A stretch of DNA of 64,000 bases from an uncultured Lachnospiraceae bacterium. Lineage in GTDB: Bacteria > Bacillota > Clostridia > Lachnospirales > Lachnospiraceae. The translations under genes and the position numbers were made by a program. The stretch is taken from NCBI GenBank assembly GCA_937920345.1, contig CALGVA010000046.1, forward strand, positions 1 to 64,000, written 5' to 3'. This document shows, one piece after another, positions 50,424 to 59,082 of this stretch. Below the pieces are notes generated by a model, which searched no databases, was not told the origin of the DNA, and saw nothing but the letters and a program-made list of their open reading frames with translations. The first letter of the stretch is position 1. Every line of letters begins with the position of its first letter.

Positions 50424-51761
50424 ATGGATTTATTTGAATATATGCGCAGTACAAATCAGGAGAAAGAATCGCCGCTAGCGGCAAGACTGCGTCCATCTAC
50501 GTTAGACGAGGTGGTGGGGCAGCAGCATATCATCGGTAAGGACAAGCTGCTTTACCGTGCCATTCAGGCGGACAAGCTCAGTTCCATCATATTCTACGGA
50601 CCGCCCGGAACAGGGAAGACGACCCTCGCCAGGGTCATCGCCAATACGACCAGCGCCGAATTTACGCAGATCAATGCCACAGTCGCCGGCAAGAAAGACA
50701 TGGAAGCGGTAGTGGAGAAAGCGAAGGACCTGCTGGGAATGTACGGCAGGAAGACGATTCTCTTTATTGATGAGATCCATCGGTTTAATAAGGGACAGCA
50801 GGATTATCTGCTGCCTTTTGTGGAGGATGGCACAGTCATCCTGATCGGCGCCACCACGGAGAATCCGTATTTTGAGGTGAACGGGGCGCTGATTTCCCGG
50901 TCGATCATATTTGAATTACAACCGTTATCTGTAGAGGATATCAAAGCGCTGATTATGCGTGCGGTTTATGACAAGGATAAAGGGATGGGCGCTTACGATG
51001 CGGTGATCGAAGAGGACGCCGTAGCGTTTCTGGCGGAACTGTCGGGCGGCGATGCAAGACATGCGCTGAACGCGGTAGAACTCGGTGTCATGACGACGGG
51101 CCGCAGTGAGGACGGTAAGATCCATGTGACACTTGCGGTGGCACAGGAATGCATTCAAAAACGAGTGTTACGATATGATAAGACCGGGGATAACCATTAT
51201 GACACGGTTTCAGCGTTTATCAAGAGTATGCGGGGGTCTGATCCCGATGCGGCGGTTTACTACCTGAGCCGTATGCTGTATGCGGGGGAGAGCGTGACGT
51301 TTATTGCGAGACGGATCATGATCTGTGCGTCGGAAGACGTGGGGAATGCGGACCCGATGGCGCTTAACGTAGCGGTCAGTGCATCCCTGGCAGTGGAACG
51401 GGTCGGTATGCCGGAGGCACAGATCATCCTCTCACAGGCGGCTTCTTATGTCGCGTGCGCGCCTAAGAGCAACGCAAGCTGTGAGGCGGTCTTCCAGGCA
51501 ATGGAGACGGTAAAGCAGACAGGAAATCTGCCGATTCCGGCACATCTGCAGGATGCGCATTATAAGGGCGCGGCGAAGCTGGGGCACGGAACCGGTTACA
51601 AATACGCCCATGATTATCCGAATCATTATGTGGAACAGCAGTACCTGCCTTATGAATTGAACGGGAAAGAGTTCTATCAGCCTACGGGCAACGGCTATGA
51701 AGCCAGGATCAGAGAGCATATGAAACGAATAAAGGAAGAGGCGGCCCATGATGCCAGATAA
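50424..51761 (+). CDS. RarA-type AAA+ ATPase, second paralogue
   Basis: 445 residues, collinear with the rarA product at 8803-10137. Walker A GPPGTGKT (59-66), Walker B ILFIDEIH (112-119), GATTENPYFE, and the C-terminal block SDPDAAVYYLSRMLYAGE. It differs in the N-terminus (MDLFEYMR, no QLSLF peptide) and in the region after Walker A (TVAGKKDMEAVVEKAK). Two divergent RarA paralogues in one genome suggest division of labour in fork repair. It overlaps the DUF5722 gene by 14 bases, so both are made from one transcript. Confidence 0.92.
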   Translation: MDLFEYMRSTNQEKESPLAARLRPSTLDEVVGQQHIIGKDKLLYRAIQADKLSSIIFYGPPGTGKTTLARVIANTTSAEFTQINATVAGKKDMEAVVEKAKDLLGMYGRKTILFIDEIHRFNKGQQDYLLPFVEDGTVILIGATTENPYFEVNGALISRSIIFELQPLSVEDIKALIMRAVYDKDKGMGAYDAVIEEDAVAFLAELSGGDARHALNAVELGVMTTGRSEDGKIHVTLAVAQECIQKRVLRYDKTGDNHYDTVSAFIKSMRGSDPDAAVYYLSRMLYAGESVTFIARRIMICASEDVGNADPMALNVAVSASLAVERVGMPEAQIILSQAASYVACAPKSNASCEAVFQAMETVKQTGNLPIPAHLQDAHYKGAAKLGHGTGYKYAHDYPNHYVEQQYLPYELNGKEFYQPTGNGYEARIREHMKRIKEEAAHDAR

Positions 51762-54027
51762 TGTTACACAGGATCAGAATACGAATACGGCAGCTGCTGC
51801 CGGAAGCACCGCCATCCGGAAGGATCAGGAAACTGCGGACAGCGGGAAATCCGCGGCGGCACAGGCTGATGCCGGCGGCATTGTGAACAGGGATCACAGT
51901 GCAGTAAAGAAAAAGAGGAAGCGCAGAAGACGCATCATTGACAAGGAAAAGGTGGCAGCCAATAAGCAGAAAGCCAGGGCGAAGAAACAACGTATGAAGC
52001 GTCAGCTTAAGGAGGAGAAGGCGCGGATCAGGGCGGAAAAGCGCAAAGGCAGGGTTCTGGAGGAAGCTGTCAAGATGGAGGAAACCGTTACGGTGAACGA
52101 AGAGGGAGCCGTAGAGCGGACGATTACGGTGGAAGAGACGTACACCATCGAGGAGAAGCCGGAAGAACCGAAGGAGATCCGGCGCAGGCGCAGGAGGAAG
52201 GCGCTGGCGATCATCGGCGCTGCCACGACATTGCTGTTGCTTGCAGGTACGGGCGGCTTCTTCGGCATTCGCCATTATCTGATGAAACAGGCGCAGGAGA
52301 GCGCCGCCGTGGAGGCTATGGTGCATACGGAGGCGGTAGAACTGGCCGAGTACAGCCTGACACAGCACAGGAAAGACCATTTGAAAGAAAATGCGGGCAA
52401 GGATGCGGCTGAGGCCCTTGCGGATGCCGCACGTTTTCTGATCGGCGGCGTACATAACAGACCGCCGCAGATCGAACTGACGGATGCCAATGCTTCTGAT
52501 TTTATCACGATAGAAAGCTGTCTGATCAACACGGAGACCGGCAAGGTGGATGTGACGATGTCCGCGGAGGGACTTGCAGTCAGCGATGACGGTTACTATT
52601 ATCTTTTTGAAGAAAAGACGTATGATACGGCGCTCGGAAGCGATGAGTATATTATCGAACAGCCGAAAGATGTGGATTTGACCTTCTCAGTCAATCTGAA
52701 TTACAATACGGCCAACTCCAGACTGTGTTCCAAATTTGTCGTAGCAGTGAAGAAGGACGGCGCCTTTATGCCCATCAGCCAGCCCGGCTATATTACGAAT
52801 CCGGAGGCGATCGCGAAGTACAGTCCTTCATTCGGCAATACGACGTCGAAGAAGGGGCTGCTGGTAGATCCGGAGAAGTTACGGACGCCGGAGTTAGACG
52901 ATCTGGGTGTAAAACATGCGGCGTACAATATTCCGCTCAGCAGGATTCTGGGCAACACAAGTAACGCCTATTATCCGACGGTCTACTATACTTATAACGG
53001 CAGGAGCTACGCCTTCAACGGACAGATCATAGCGGAGTACGACTATATCTTTTCCACGCTGACGAATAAGGGGATCACGACGACGGCGATCATTCTCAAT
53101 GATATCCATCCGGGGTATATGGAACTGATCCATCCGAAAGCGCGTTCCGGCGGACATGCGCCTTACTACGCGTTCAATGCCACAGATGAGGACGGGACGG
53201 AGTACATTGCGGCGATCGGATCATTTCTGGCGAACCGCTATTCCGGCAGCGGACACGGTAAAGTCATGAACTGGGTGATCGGCAACGAGATCAATGCCAG
53301 AAAAGAATGGAATTATATAGAATATATGAATACCGAGCATTACGTGGATGAGTATGCGCGTGCATTCCGCATCTTCTATAATTCCATAGTCAGTGTGAAC
53401 GGCAATGCAAGACTGTATATTTCACTGGATCAGCAGTGGGGAAAGAGCCTTTATTCCAATAACGGCTACAGTTCCAAAGAGATTCTGGATGAATTTAACA
53501 GAAATATCAGTGCGGGCGGCAATATCGACTGGGGCGTGGCATATCACCCGTACAACTATCCGCTGACCAGTGCCAAGGCATGGAGCACCAGCGGCAAGGC
53601 GGGCTCTTATGTGCTGGAGTCGGAGACATCGCCGGTAATCACGATCAAGAATATTCATGTACTGACGGATTATCTGCAGAAAGAGGAGTACCTGACGGAT
53701 TCCGGTGAAGTGCGGCATGTGATCCTGAGTGAGATGGGCTATACATCGTCCGCCGGACAGGATCTGCAGTCGGCATCTTTCGTCTATGCGTACAAGGTTA
53801 TTGAGGCCAACCGCTATATCGACAGTATGCTCTTTTCCAGACAGACGGATGCGTCCTCGGAGGTAGCGCAGGGGCTGGCGCTCGGCATCAACACGCTGGG
53901 CGGCGGACGCAAGTCGATCTATACGGCATTCAAGTATGTGGATACGGCGGAATCCGCCAAATATACGGATTTTGCCTTGCGTGTGATCGGCATCAGCAAT
54001 TGGAACGAAGTGATCAGACAGCATTAG
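51748..54027 (+). CDS. DUF5722 protein: membrane-anchored, glycoside-hydrolase-like
   Basis: 759 residues. A long basic cytoplasmic segment with many Lys/Arg (about 50-150) precedes one membrane span (~152-172). The extracellular part has a beta-rich region (~230-350) and a TIM-barrel-like domain matching DUF5722. NWVIGNEINARKEW and HVILSEMGYTS place two Glu residues as the acid/base and nucleophile of clan GH-A glycosidases. It may act on a cell-wall or secreted polysaccharide; no substrate is known to me. Start at 51748 with AAGGAAGAGG. Ends four bases from the convergent DUF4364 gene with no terminator between. Confidence 0.83.
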   Translation: MMPDNVTQDQNTNTAAAAGSTAIRKDQETADSGKSAAAQADAGGIVNRDHSAVKKKRKRRRRIIDKEKVAANKQKARAKKQRMKRQLKEEKARIRAEKRKGRVLEEAVKMEETVTVNEEGAVERTITVEETYTIEEKPEEPKEIRRRRRRKALAIIGAATTLLLLAGTGGFFGIRHYLMKQAQESAAVEAMVHTEAVELAEYSLTQHRKDHLKENAGKDAAEALADAARFLIGGVHNRPPQIELTDANASDFITIESCLINTETGKVDVTMSAEGLAVSDDGYYYLFEEKTYDTALGSDEYIIEQPKDVDLTFSVNLNYNTANSRLCSKFVVAVKKDGAFMPISQPGYITNPEAIAKYSPSFGNTTSKKGLLVDPEKLRTPELDDLGVKHAAYNIPLSRILGNTSNAYYPTVYYTYNGRSYAFNGQIIAEYDYIFSTLTNKGITTTAIILNDIHPGYMELIHPKARSGGHAPYYAFNATDEDGTEYIAAIGSFLANRYSGSGHGKVMNWVIGNEINARKEWNYIEYMNTEHYVDEYARAFRIFYNSIVSVNGNARLYISLDQQWGKSLYSNNGYSSKEILDEFNRNISAGGNIDWGVAYHPYNYPLTSAKAWSTSGKAGSYVLESETSPVITIKNIHVLTDYLQKEEYLTDSGEVRHVILSEMGYTSSAGQDLQSASFVYAYKVIEANRYIDSMLFSRQTDASSEVAQGLALGINTLGGGRKSIYTAFKYVDTAESAKYTDFALRVIGISNWNEVIRQH

Positions 54028-54031
54028 TGCC

Positions 54032-54547
54032 TTAGAACAGTTTTTTAACCAGATATTGATAGACATCCTGATTCCGGGTCTGCCAGTTGGCGCAGATCGC
54101 GGAAGCGGTGTCTTCGTCAGGGACGGACAGTGTGATTTCCACCATGGTCACGTCCTTTTCTTTTGCCTGCAGATGCGCCTCATATTCTCCGGAGACGGAT
54201 TTATAGTAGTCGGACAGGACGGACACTTCGTTGCGCATTTCCAGCTTGTTTGCATCAAAAAAGCGGTCGATCTCTTCTTTGATCGAGGCATTGATCCTGT
54301 TCTCAAAGAAAGCAAGCGTCTCCCGGCCCTCGTCGGTGATGACCAGGTGGGTGCGGTTGCGGCTCGCTCTGGCGGTCACCAGATCCGCTTCAATCAGTTC
54401 GGCGATCACCTGCTGGAGCGTCAGAAAGTTCGTATACTCCCGTTCCAGGATGAAATCCCCGACCTGCGATTTGGTCAGGGGAAAAGTGACACGGTTGAGC
54501 ATATAGAGCACGATTAACTTGTAGAGTGTAAGCGGGTCCTGGGTCAT
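54032..54547 (-). CDS. DUF4364 protein, winged-helix regulator
   Basis: 171 residues. MTQDPLTLYKLIVLYMLNRV followed by QVIAELIEADLV and THLVITDEGRETL shows a PadR/MarR-like winged helix (residues ~1-80). The C-terminal half is a helical and strand region typical of DUF4364. Found in most Lachnospiraceae; target genes are not known. AAAGG lies nine bases before the ATG. It precedes no gene on its strand within 4 bases of the DUF5722 stop; upstream lies the radical SAM gene in the same direction. Confidence 0.88.
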   Translation of the reverse strand: MTQDPLTLYKLIVLYMLNRVTFPLTKSQVGDFILEREYTNFLTLQQVIAELIEADLVTARASRNRTHLVITDEGRETLAFFENRINASIKEEIDRFFDANKLEMRNEVSVLSDYYKSVSGEYEAHLQAKEKDVTMVEITLSVPDEDTASAICANWQTRNQDVYQYLVKKLF

Positions 54548-54593
54548 GAGATACAGCCTTTCCGTAAAATGTGTGGTTATGTCTAAGCGGCGG

Positions 54594-55568
54594 TTACCGG
54601 TATAAGCGGCCCTGACAGGCGCCCCGCAGCTTCATGGTGCGGTGCAGCGTGTTGAGGACGCAGCGCTTATCCAGACTCCAGCGGGGGGCCAGCAGCAGAT
54701 CGCGCGGTCCGTCGCCGGTCAGCCGGTGCACGACGATATCCGGGTGCAGATGCTCCAGACAGTCGATGACAAGACCGGTGTAGGACTCCTGCGTGAGCGG
54801 CTGATAGCCGCCCCGTGCATAGAGTTCTGCCAGACCGGTGTCCTGCAGAACATGAAGCAGCTGCAGTTTGATGCCCCATACAGCTTGTCTGTTTAAATGT
54901 TCTATTGTGGATAACATGTGTTCTTTTAACTCACCCGGCAGTCCCAGAATCACATGGGTGATAACCGGTATGTGCGCTTTATGCAGCATGGAGACACACG
55001 CGTCATAGACGGACAGCGGATAACCGCGCCGGATCAGACCGGCGGTTTGTTCATGGATCGTCTGGAGTCCCAGTTCCACCCAGATAAATTTGTCCGGATA
55101 TTCCGCCAGAAGACGGGTCAGCATGGTCACAATATCCCGGGAGACACAGTCGGGCCGGGTGGCGATGGAGATGCCTGCCACGGACGGCTCATCCAGTGCC
55201 TCCCGATAGAGTGCGTACAGGCGAGACACTGGACCGTAAGTGTTCGTGTAGGCCTGAAAGTACGCAATAAACCGGGTGCCGGTCTTCTTATGATGGAAAA
55301 GTGATATGCCGGCATTTAACTGTTCGCGCACGGAAGAATGCTCTACGGTTTTGACAGCATAATCTCCGCTGCCGCCGGCGCTGCAGAAGAGGCAGCCGTC
55401 CCGCCCGAGTGTGCCGTCGCGGTTGGGGCAGGTGAATCCTGCGTCAATCGCGATCTTATACAATTTCTCTCCGTAAGTGTTCTTGAGATAAGCATCCAGA
55501 GAGTAGTATGGTTTGCCGTGCCATTCGACAGTCCTGCCGGTTCTTTGCACAGGTTGTTCCCGTATCAT
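54594..55568 (-). CDS. Radical SAM protein, TIGR01212/YtqA family
   Basis: 324 residues from the ATG at 55568. FTCPNRDGTLGRDGCLFCSAGG is the family-type cluster motif, where the first Cys and the later C-x2-C bind the 4Fe-4S cluster. FQAYTNTYG, SIATRPDCV and WVELGLQT complete the radical SAM core. Members are related to tRNA-modifying Elp3-type enzymes, but the substrate is not established. The longer frame back to 55631 would overlap the malic enzyme gene by 59 bases and lacks a site. Four bases separate it from the malic enzyme stop, so the pair is probably co-transcribed. Confidence 0.9.
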   Translation of the reverse strand: MIREQPVQRTGRTVEWHGKPYYSLDAYLKNTYGEKLYKIAIDAGFTCPNRDGTLGRDGCLFCSAGGSGDYAVKTVEHSSVREQLNAGISLFHHKKTGTRFIAYFQAYTNTYGPVSRLYALYREALDEPSVAGISIATRPDCVSRDIVTMLTRLLAEYPDKFIWVELGLQTIHEQTAGLIRRGYPLSVYDACVSMLHKAHIPVITHVILGLPGELKEHMLSTIEHLNRQAVWGIKLQLLHVLQDTGLAELYARGGYQPLTQESYTGLVIDCLEHLHPDIVVHRLTGDGPRDLLLAPRWSLDKRCVLNTLHRTMKLRGACQGRLYR

Positions 55569-55572
55569 CGGG

Positions 55573-56727
55573 CTATCGTCTGATATGTGACTTGACTGCC
55601 TCGGCGACCACATCCGCCACCTTGGGATCAAAAGCCTCGGGCATGATGTTGTTCTCGTTCAGCGCTTCGTCGGGAACCAGTCCGGCGATGGCGTGGGCAG
55701 CGGCCAGTTTCATCTCTTCCGTGATCTGTACGGCACGTCCTTCCAGTGCGCCCTTAAAGATACCCGGAAAAGCAACGACATTGTTTACCTGATTCGGGAA
55801 ATCGGACCGTCCCGTGCCCACCACTCTGGCACCTGCCGCTTTGGCCACGTCCGGCATGATCTCCGGAACCGGATTGGCCATTGCGAAAAGAATGGAATCC
55901 GGATTCATGGAAGATACCATATCAGCTGTTACGATATTGGGTGCGGAAACACCTACGAAGATATCGGCACCTGTCAGAGCATCTGCGAGGGAACCGGATT
56001 CGTTGTTCGGATTGGTCACCGCTGACATTTTCTGCTGCATATCATTCAATCCTGCCGTGGATTGATTGATAATGCCGACCTTATCACACAGGATCACATT
56101 GATAAAACCGTAATTTAACAAAAGCTTTGTGATCGCAATACCGGCGCTTCCGGCGCCGTTTACGACTACTTTGCAGTTTTCTTTCTGCTTGCCTACGACC
56201 TTCAGGGCGTTAATGATGCCTGCCAGTACGACGATGGCGGTTCCGTGCTGGTCATCATGGAAAACAGGGATATCCAGAATCTCCTTCAGGCGTTCCTCGA
56301 TCTCAAAACAGCGGGGCGCACTGATGTCTTCCAGATTAATGCCGCCGAAACCGGGTGCGAGATAAGTAACCGCCTTGATGATCTCCTCCGTATCCTGCGT
56401 GTTCAGACAGATCGGCACCGCATTGACGCCGCCGAACTCCTTGAACAGCACCGCCTTGCCCTCCATAACCGGCATAGCGGCATAAGGGCCGATATTGCCG
56501 AGCCCTAATACGGCACTGCCGTCGGATACGACTGCCACGGTGTTGGATTTCCATGTATAGGTGTAGGCAGCTTCTTTATCCTGCGCGATCACCTTGCATG
56601 GTTCGGCGACACCGGGCGTGTAGGCGAGAGAGAGTGCCTCTCTTGTTTTGACGGGCGTCTTGGACACGGTTTCCAGCTTGCCGTGCCATTCTTCGTGTAG
56701 TGCAAGGGCTTTTTCGTTTGTTGTCAT
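55573..56727 (-). CDS. NAD(P)-dependent malic enzyme, short bacterial type
   Basis: 384 residues from the ATG at 56727, which has GAGGAAA seven bases before it; the open frame back to 56883 runs through a dispersed repeat and is not coding. SLAYTPGVAEPC, TVAVVSDGSAVLGLGNIGP, NLEDISAPRCFEIE and FHDDQHGTAIV are the active-site blocks, with the metal ligands Glu-Asp and Asp. VVNGAGSAGIAI is the dinucleotide-binding loop; which cofactor is preferred is not certain. Converts malate to pyruvate and CO2. The upstream 14-base palindrome at 56788-56801 may be an operator. Confidence 0.93.
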   Translation of the reverse strand: MTTNEKALALHEEWHGKLETVSKTPVKTREALSLAYTPGVAEPCKVIAQDKEAAYTYTWKSNTVAVVSDGSAVLGLGNIGPYAAMPVMEGKAVLFKEFGGVNAVPICLNTQDTEEIIKAVTYLAPGFGGINLEDISAPRCFEIEERLKEILDIPVFHDDQHGTAIVVLAGIINALKVVGKQKENCKVVVNGAGSAGIAITKLLLNYGFINVILCDKVGIINQSTAGLNDMQQKMSAVTNPNNESGSLADALTGADIFVGVSAPNIVTADMVSSMNPDSILFAMANPVPEIMPDVAKAAGARVVGTGRSDFPNQVNNVVAFPGIFKGALEGRAVQITEEMKLAAAHAIAGLVPDEALNENNIMPEAFDPKVADVVAEAVKSHIRR

Positions 56728-56787
56728 AGTGATTTCCTCATTTCTTAAAAGATGATTTAATGCGCTGTAAATGAAATAGAATTGTGC

Positions 56788-56801
56788 TAAATCGTGATTT
56801 A
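56788..56801. promoter_or_regulatory. Palindrome upstream of malic enzyme
   Basis: TAAATC-GT-GATTTA, perfect 6-base arms, 61-74 bases before the malic enzyme start. It lies within a weak minus-strand promoter candidate (TTTACA, 18 bases, CACAAT). Regulator unknown. Confidence 0.35.
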
Positions 56802-56847
56802 ACGTGTAAAAATAACGATTGTTTTGTAATGTAACGAGCCGCTTTGC

Positions 56848-56933
56848 GAGTCGTGCGAGCGCCAGAATGCGGCTTTGGAGCATTTTGTGTGCATCAGGCG
56901 TGACAGTGAAGCCGAAGGCTGCACTGTTACCAG
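56848..56933. repeat. Dispersed intergenic repeat, copy 1
   Basis: 86 bases align without gaps to 62391-62476 at roughly three quarters identity. GC-rich in an otherwise AT-rich intergenic region. No gene is supported here. Confidence 0.6.
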
Positions 56934-57012
56934 ACTTCTCATCACGGCTTTGCTTTATAATATATAATATTTACCGGGGGACTGCAAGATTTTTGTAAGC
57001 GCCCCGGACAAT

Positions 57013-57054
57013 ATGAACTTGTTACTGTTCACGTTGTTCCAGTAACATGAACTT
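57013..57054. repeat. Inverted repeat flanked by direct repeats before rho
   Basis: TGTTACTG (57020-57027) and CAGTAACA (57040-57047) form an inverted repeat, flanked by direct repeats ATGAACTT at 57013 and 57047. No T run follows, so it is not a terminator. It lies about 55 bases upstream of the rho -10. Confidence 0.5.
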
Positions 57055-57107
57055 ATATCAATTTGCATGTTTATAAAAAAATACTTTCTATTTTGAAAAA
57101 TGTAGTG

Positions 57108-57113
57108 TATAAT
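57108..57113 (+). promoter_or_regulatory. rho -10 element
   Basis: Consensus TATAAT, weak -35. It predicts a leader of about 110 bases before the rho start codon. Apart from repeat copy 1, the palindrome and the inverted repeat listed, I see nothing in 56728-57230. Confidence 0.55.
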
Positions 57114-57230
57114 AGACGCATTGAAAGTGATAGATCATTTCGGACAGCACATCAGGCTATAAATCCCCGGACGAAAGAATGTATACGGAAGAATGTATAT
57201 AGATGATTTATTAAAATACAGGAGGCATTT

Positions 57231-58577
57231 ATGAGAGAAAAGTATGAATCGTTGGCGCTTGCCGATCTGAAGGCAATCGCAAAAGGAAGAGGAATCAAGG
57301 GTACTTCCACAATGAAGAAGGCCGAGATCGTAGAAGCTATGCTGGCGGAGGACGAAAAGGATAAGGCTGCAGGCAGGGAAGTTGCGGTTAAATCTGTGGT
57401 TCCGTCTAAGAGAGAGGGCGGGGAAGAAGAGAAGTTTCCCTCGGAACTGGACAGTGGGATTACTGCCAGCGGCATTCTGGAGGTCATGAGCGACGGGTTC
57501 GGGTTTATCCGCTGTGAGAATTATCTGCCCGGCGAGAATGACGTCTATGTTGCGCCCAGCCAGATTCGCCGTTTTGGTTTAAAAACAGGTGATATTTTAG
57601 AGGGCAATACGAGAGTTAAGACACAGAATGAGAAGTTCAGCGCGCTTCTGTATGTGAAGTCGATCAACGGGTATCCGCCGGAAATCGCCATGCGCAGACC
57701 GAATTTCGAGAATCTGACACCTATTTTCCCGAATGAGAGACTGAAACTGGAGACACCGGGAGCGTCTGTAGCCATGCGGATCATGGATCTGATCAGCCCT
57801 GTCGGCAAAGGGCAGAGAGGAATGATCGTATCGCCGCCTAAGGCAGGTAAGACTACTTTATTAAAAGCGGTTGCGAAATCCCTGACCAGAACAGCGCCCG
57901 ATGCCCACCTGATCATTCTGCTGATCGACGAGCGTCCGGAGGAAGTGACGGATATTAAGGAAGCGATCGAAGGACCTAATGTGGAAGTTATCTATTCAAC
58001 ATTTGATGAACTGCCGGAGCACCACAAGAGAGTATCGGAGATGGTGATCGAGCGTGCGAAGCGGCTGGTGGAGCATGGCAGAGACGTGGTGATCCTCCTG
58101 GACAGCATCACCCGTCTGACCAGAGCATATAACCTTGTTGTGCCGCCCAGCGGACGTACATTGTCCGGCGGTCTTGATCCGGCGGCGTTACATATGCCCA
58201 AGAGGATCTTCGGCGCTGCGCGTAATATGAGGGAGGGCGGCAGTCTGACGATTCTGGCTACGGCGCTTGTAGAGACGGGAAGCAAGATGGACGACGTTAT
58301 TTATGAGGAATTTAAAGGAACCGGTAACATGGAGATGGTGCTGGATCGTAAATTATCCGAGAAGCGTGTGTTCCCGGCTATCGATATTCCGAAGTCCAGT
58401 ACCAGGCGGGAGGATCTGCTGCTGACGCCGGATGAACTGGAGGCGATCAACATTATCCGTAAGGCGCTAAACGGCATGAAGGCGGACGAGGCTGTGGAGA
58501 AGATTCTGGATATGTTTGCCAGAACGAAGAATAATTTTGAGGTTGTCAACATGGTCAAGAAGATGAAATTTCTTTAA
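57231..58577 (+). CDS. rho: Transcription termination factor Rho
   Basis: 448 residues. N-terminal SAP-like helical domain (LALADLKAIAKGRGIKG, about 8-40) with a short charged linker. RNA-binding cold-shock-type domain (GILEVMSDGFGFIR and NDVYVAPSQIRRFGL, about 80-150). Hexameric ATPase with Walker A PPKAGKTT (202-209), VILLDSITRLTRAYN and the Q/R-loop region LSGGLDPAALHMPKRIFGAARN. It ends RNA synthesis at untranslated sites. The linker insertion seen in some gut bacteria is short here. AGGAGG precedes the ATG. rpmE follows with its own promoter, and the rho-rpmE order is conserved in Firmicutes. Confidence 0.97.
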   Translation: MREKYESLALADLKAIAKGRGIKGTSTMKKAEIVEAMLAEDEKDKAAGREVAVKSVVPSKREGGEEEKFPSELDSGITASGILEVMSDGFGFIRCENYLPGENDVYVAPSQIRRFGLKTGDILEGNTRVKTQNEKFSALLYVKSINGYPPEIAMRRPNFENLTPIFPNERLKLETPGASVAMRIMDLISPVGKGQRGMIVSPPKAGKTTLLKAVAKSLTRTAPDAHLIILLIDERPEEVTDIKEAIEGPNVEVIYSTFDELPEHHKRVSEMVIERAKRLVEHGRDVVILLDSITRLTRAYNLVVPPSGRTLSGGLDPAALHMPKRIFGAARNMREGGSLTILATALVETGSKMDDVIYEEFKGTGNMEMVLDRKLSEKRVFPAIDIPKSSTRREDLLLTPDELEAINIIRKALNGMKADEAVEKILDMFARTKNNFEVVNMVKKMKFL

Positions 58578-58585
58578 TAAAAGGC

Positions 58586-58614
58586 TTGCATAGCTGAAAG
58601 TCCTATGCTACAAT
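58586..58614 (+). promoter_or_regulatory. rpmE promoter and ~95-base leader
   Basis: TTGCAT (58586-58591), 17 bases, TACAAT (58609-58614) preceded by TGC (extended -10). The leader to 58714 includes GC-rich paired segments and could hold an L31-type autoregulatory leader as known in Firmicutes; I cannot confirm the structure by eye. Confidence 0.65.
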
Positions 58615-58714
58615 ATAAAAGCTGTCGGTTTGCGGCGGCATGGGATGAGAAAATAACGGCGGTAACGCCTGTTTACATTTTGAAAGCAGATGTAGAAAGG
58701 AGTACGGTAATAGA

Positions 58715-58921
58715 ATGAAAGAAGGAATCCATCCTGAGTATTATCAGGCGACAGTAACATGTAACTGCGGTAACACATTCGTGACAGGTTCAACAAAACC
58801 CGAGATTCACGTGGAAGTTTGTTCCAAATGCCATTCATTCTACACAGGGCAGCAGAAAGCAGCGCAGGCTCGTGGACGTATTGATAAGTTCAATAAGAAA
58901 TACGGTGTGGAAAGCAAATAA
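58715..58921 (+). CDS. rpmE: Ribosomal protein bL31 (zinc-binding form)
   Basis: 68 residues: MKEGIHPEYYQATVTCNCGNTF, then VEVCSKCHSFYTG. Two Cys pairs (CNC and CSKC) keep the zinc site, so this is the zinc-containing (C+) paralogue rather than the zinc-free form made under zinc limitation. Located on the large subunit at the central protuberance. AGAAAGGAG precedes the ATG. Confidence 0.97.
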   Translation: MKEGIHPEYYQATVTCNCGNTFVTGSTKPEIHVEVCSKCHSFYTGQQKAAQARGRIDKFNKKYGVESK

Positions 58922-58931
58922 GTTTTGTACA

Positions 58932-58963
58932 AAAAGGTTGAGGTGCATATCTCAACCTTTTCT
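58932..58963 (+). terminator. Terminator after rpmE
   Basis: AAAAGGTTGAG (58932-58942) pairs perfectly with CTCAACCTTTT (58951-58961), 8-nt loop. The T run is part of the stem, so termination may be partial and allow read-through into the DUF1385 gene. Confidence 0.75.
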
Positions 58964-59082
58964 GATAACAAGACATAGTGTTTTATCAGGATGTCTGAAT
59001 ACGGCATCCCGGAAGAAATGTCGCGTTTGGCGGGCATTCATTCAGGATGGGAGCAAACATAAATAATGAGGAACAACACATT

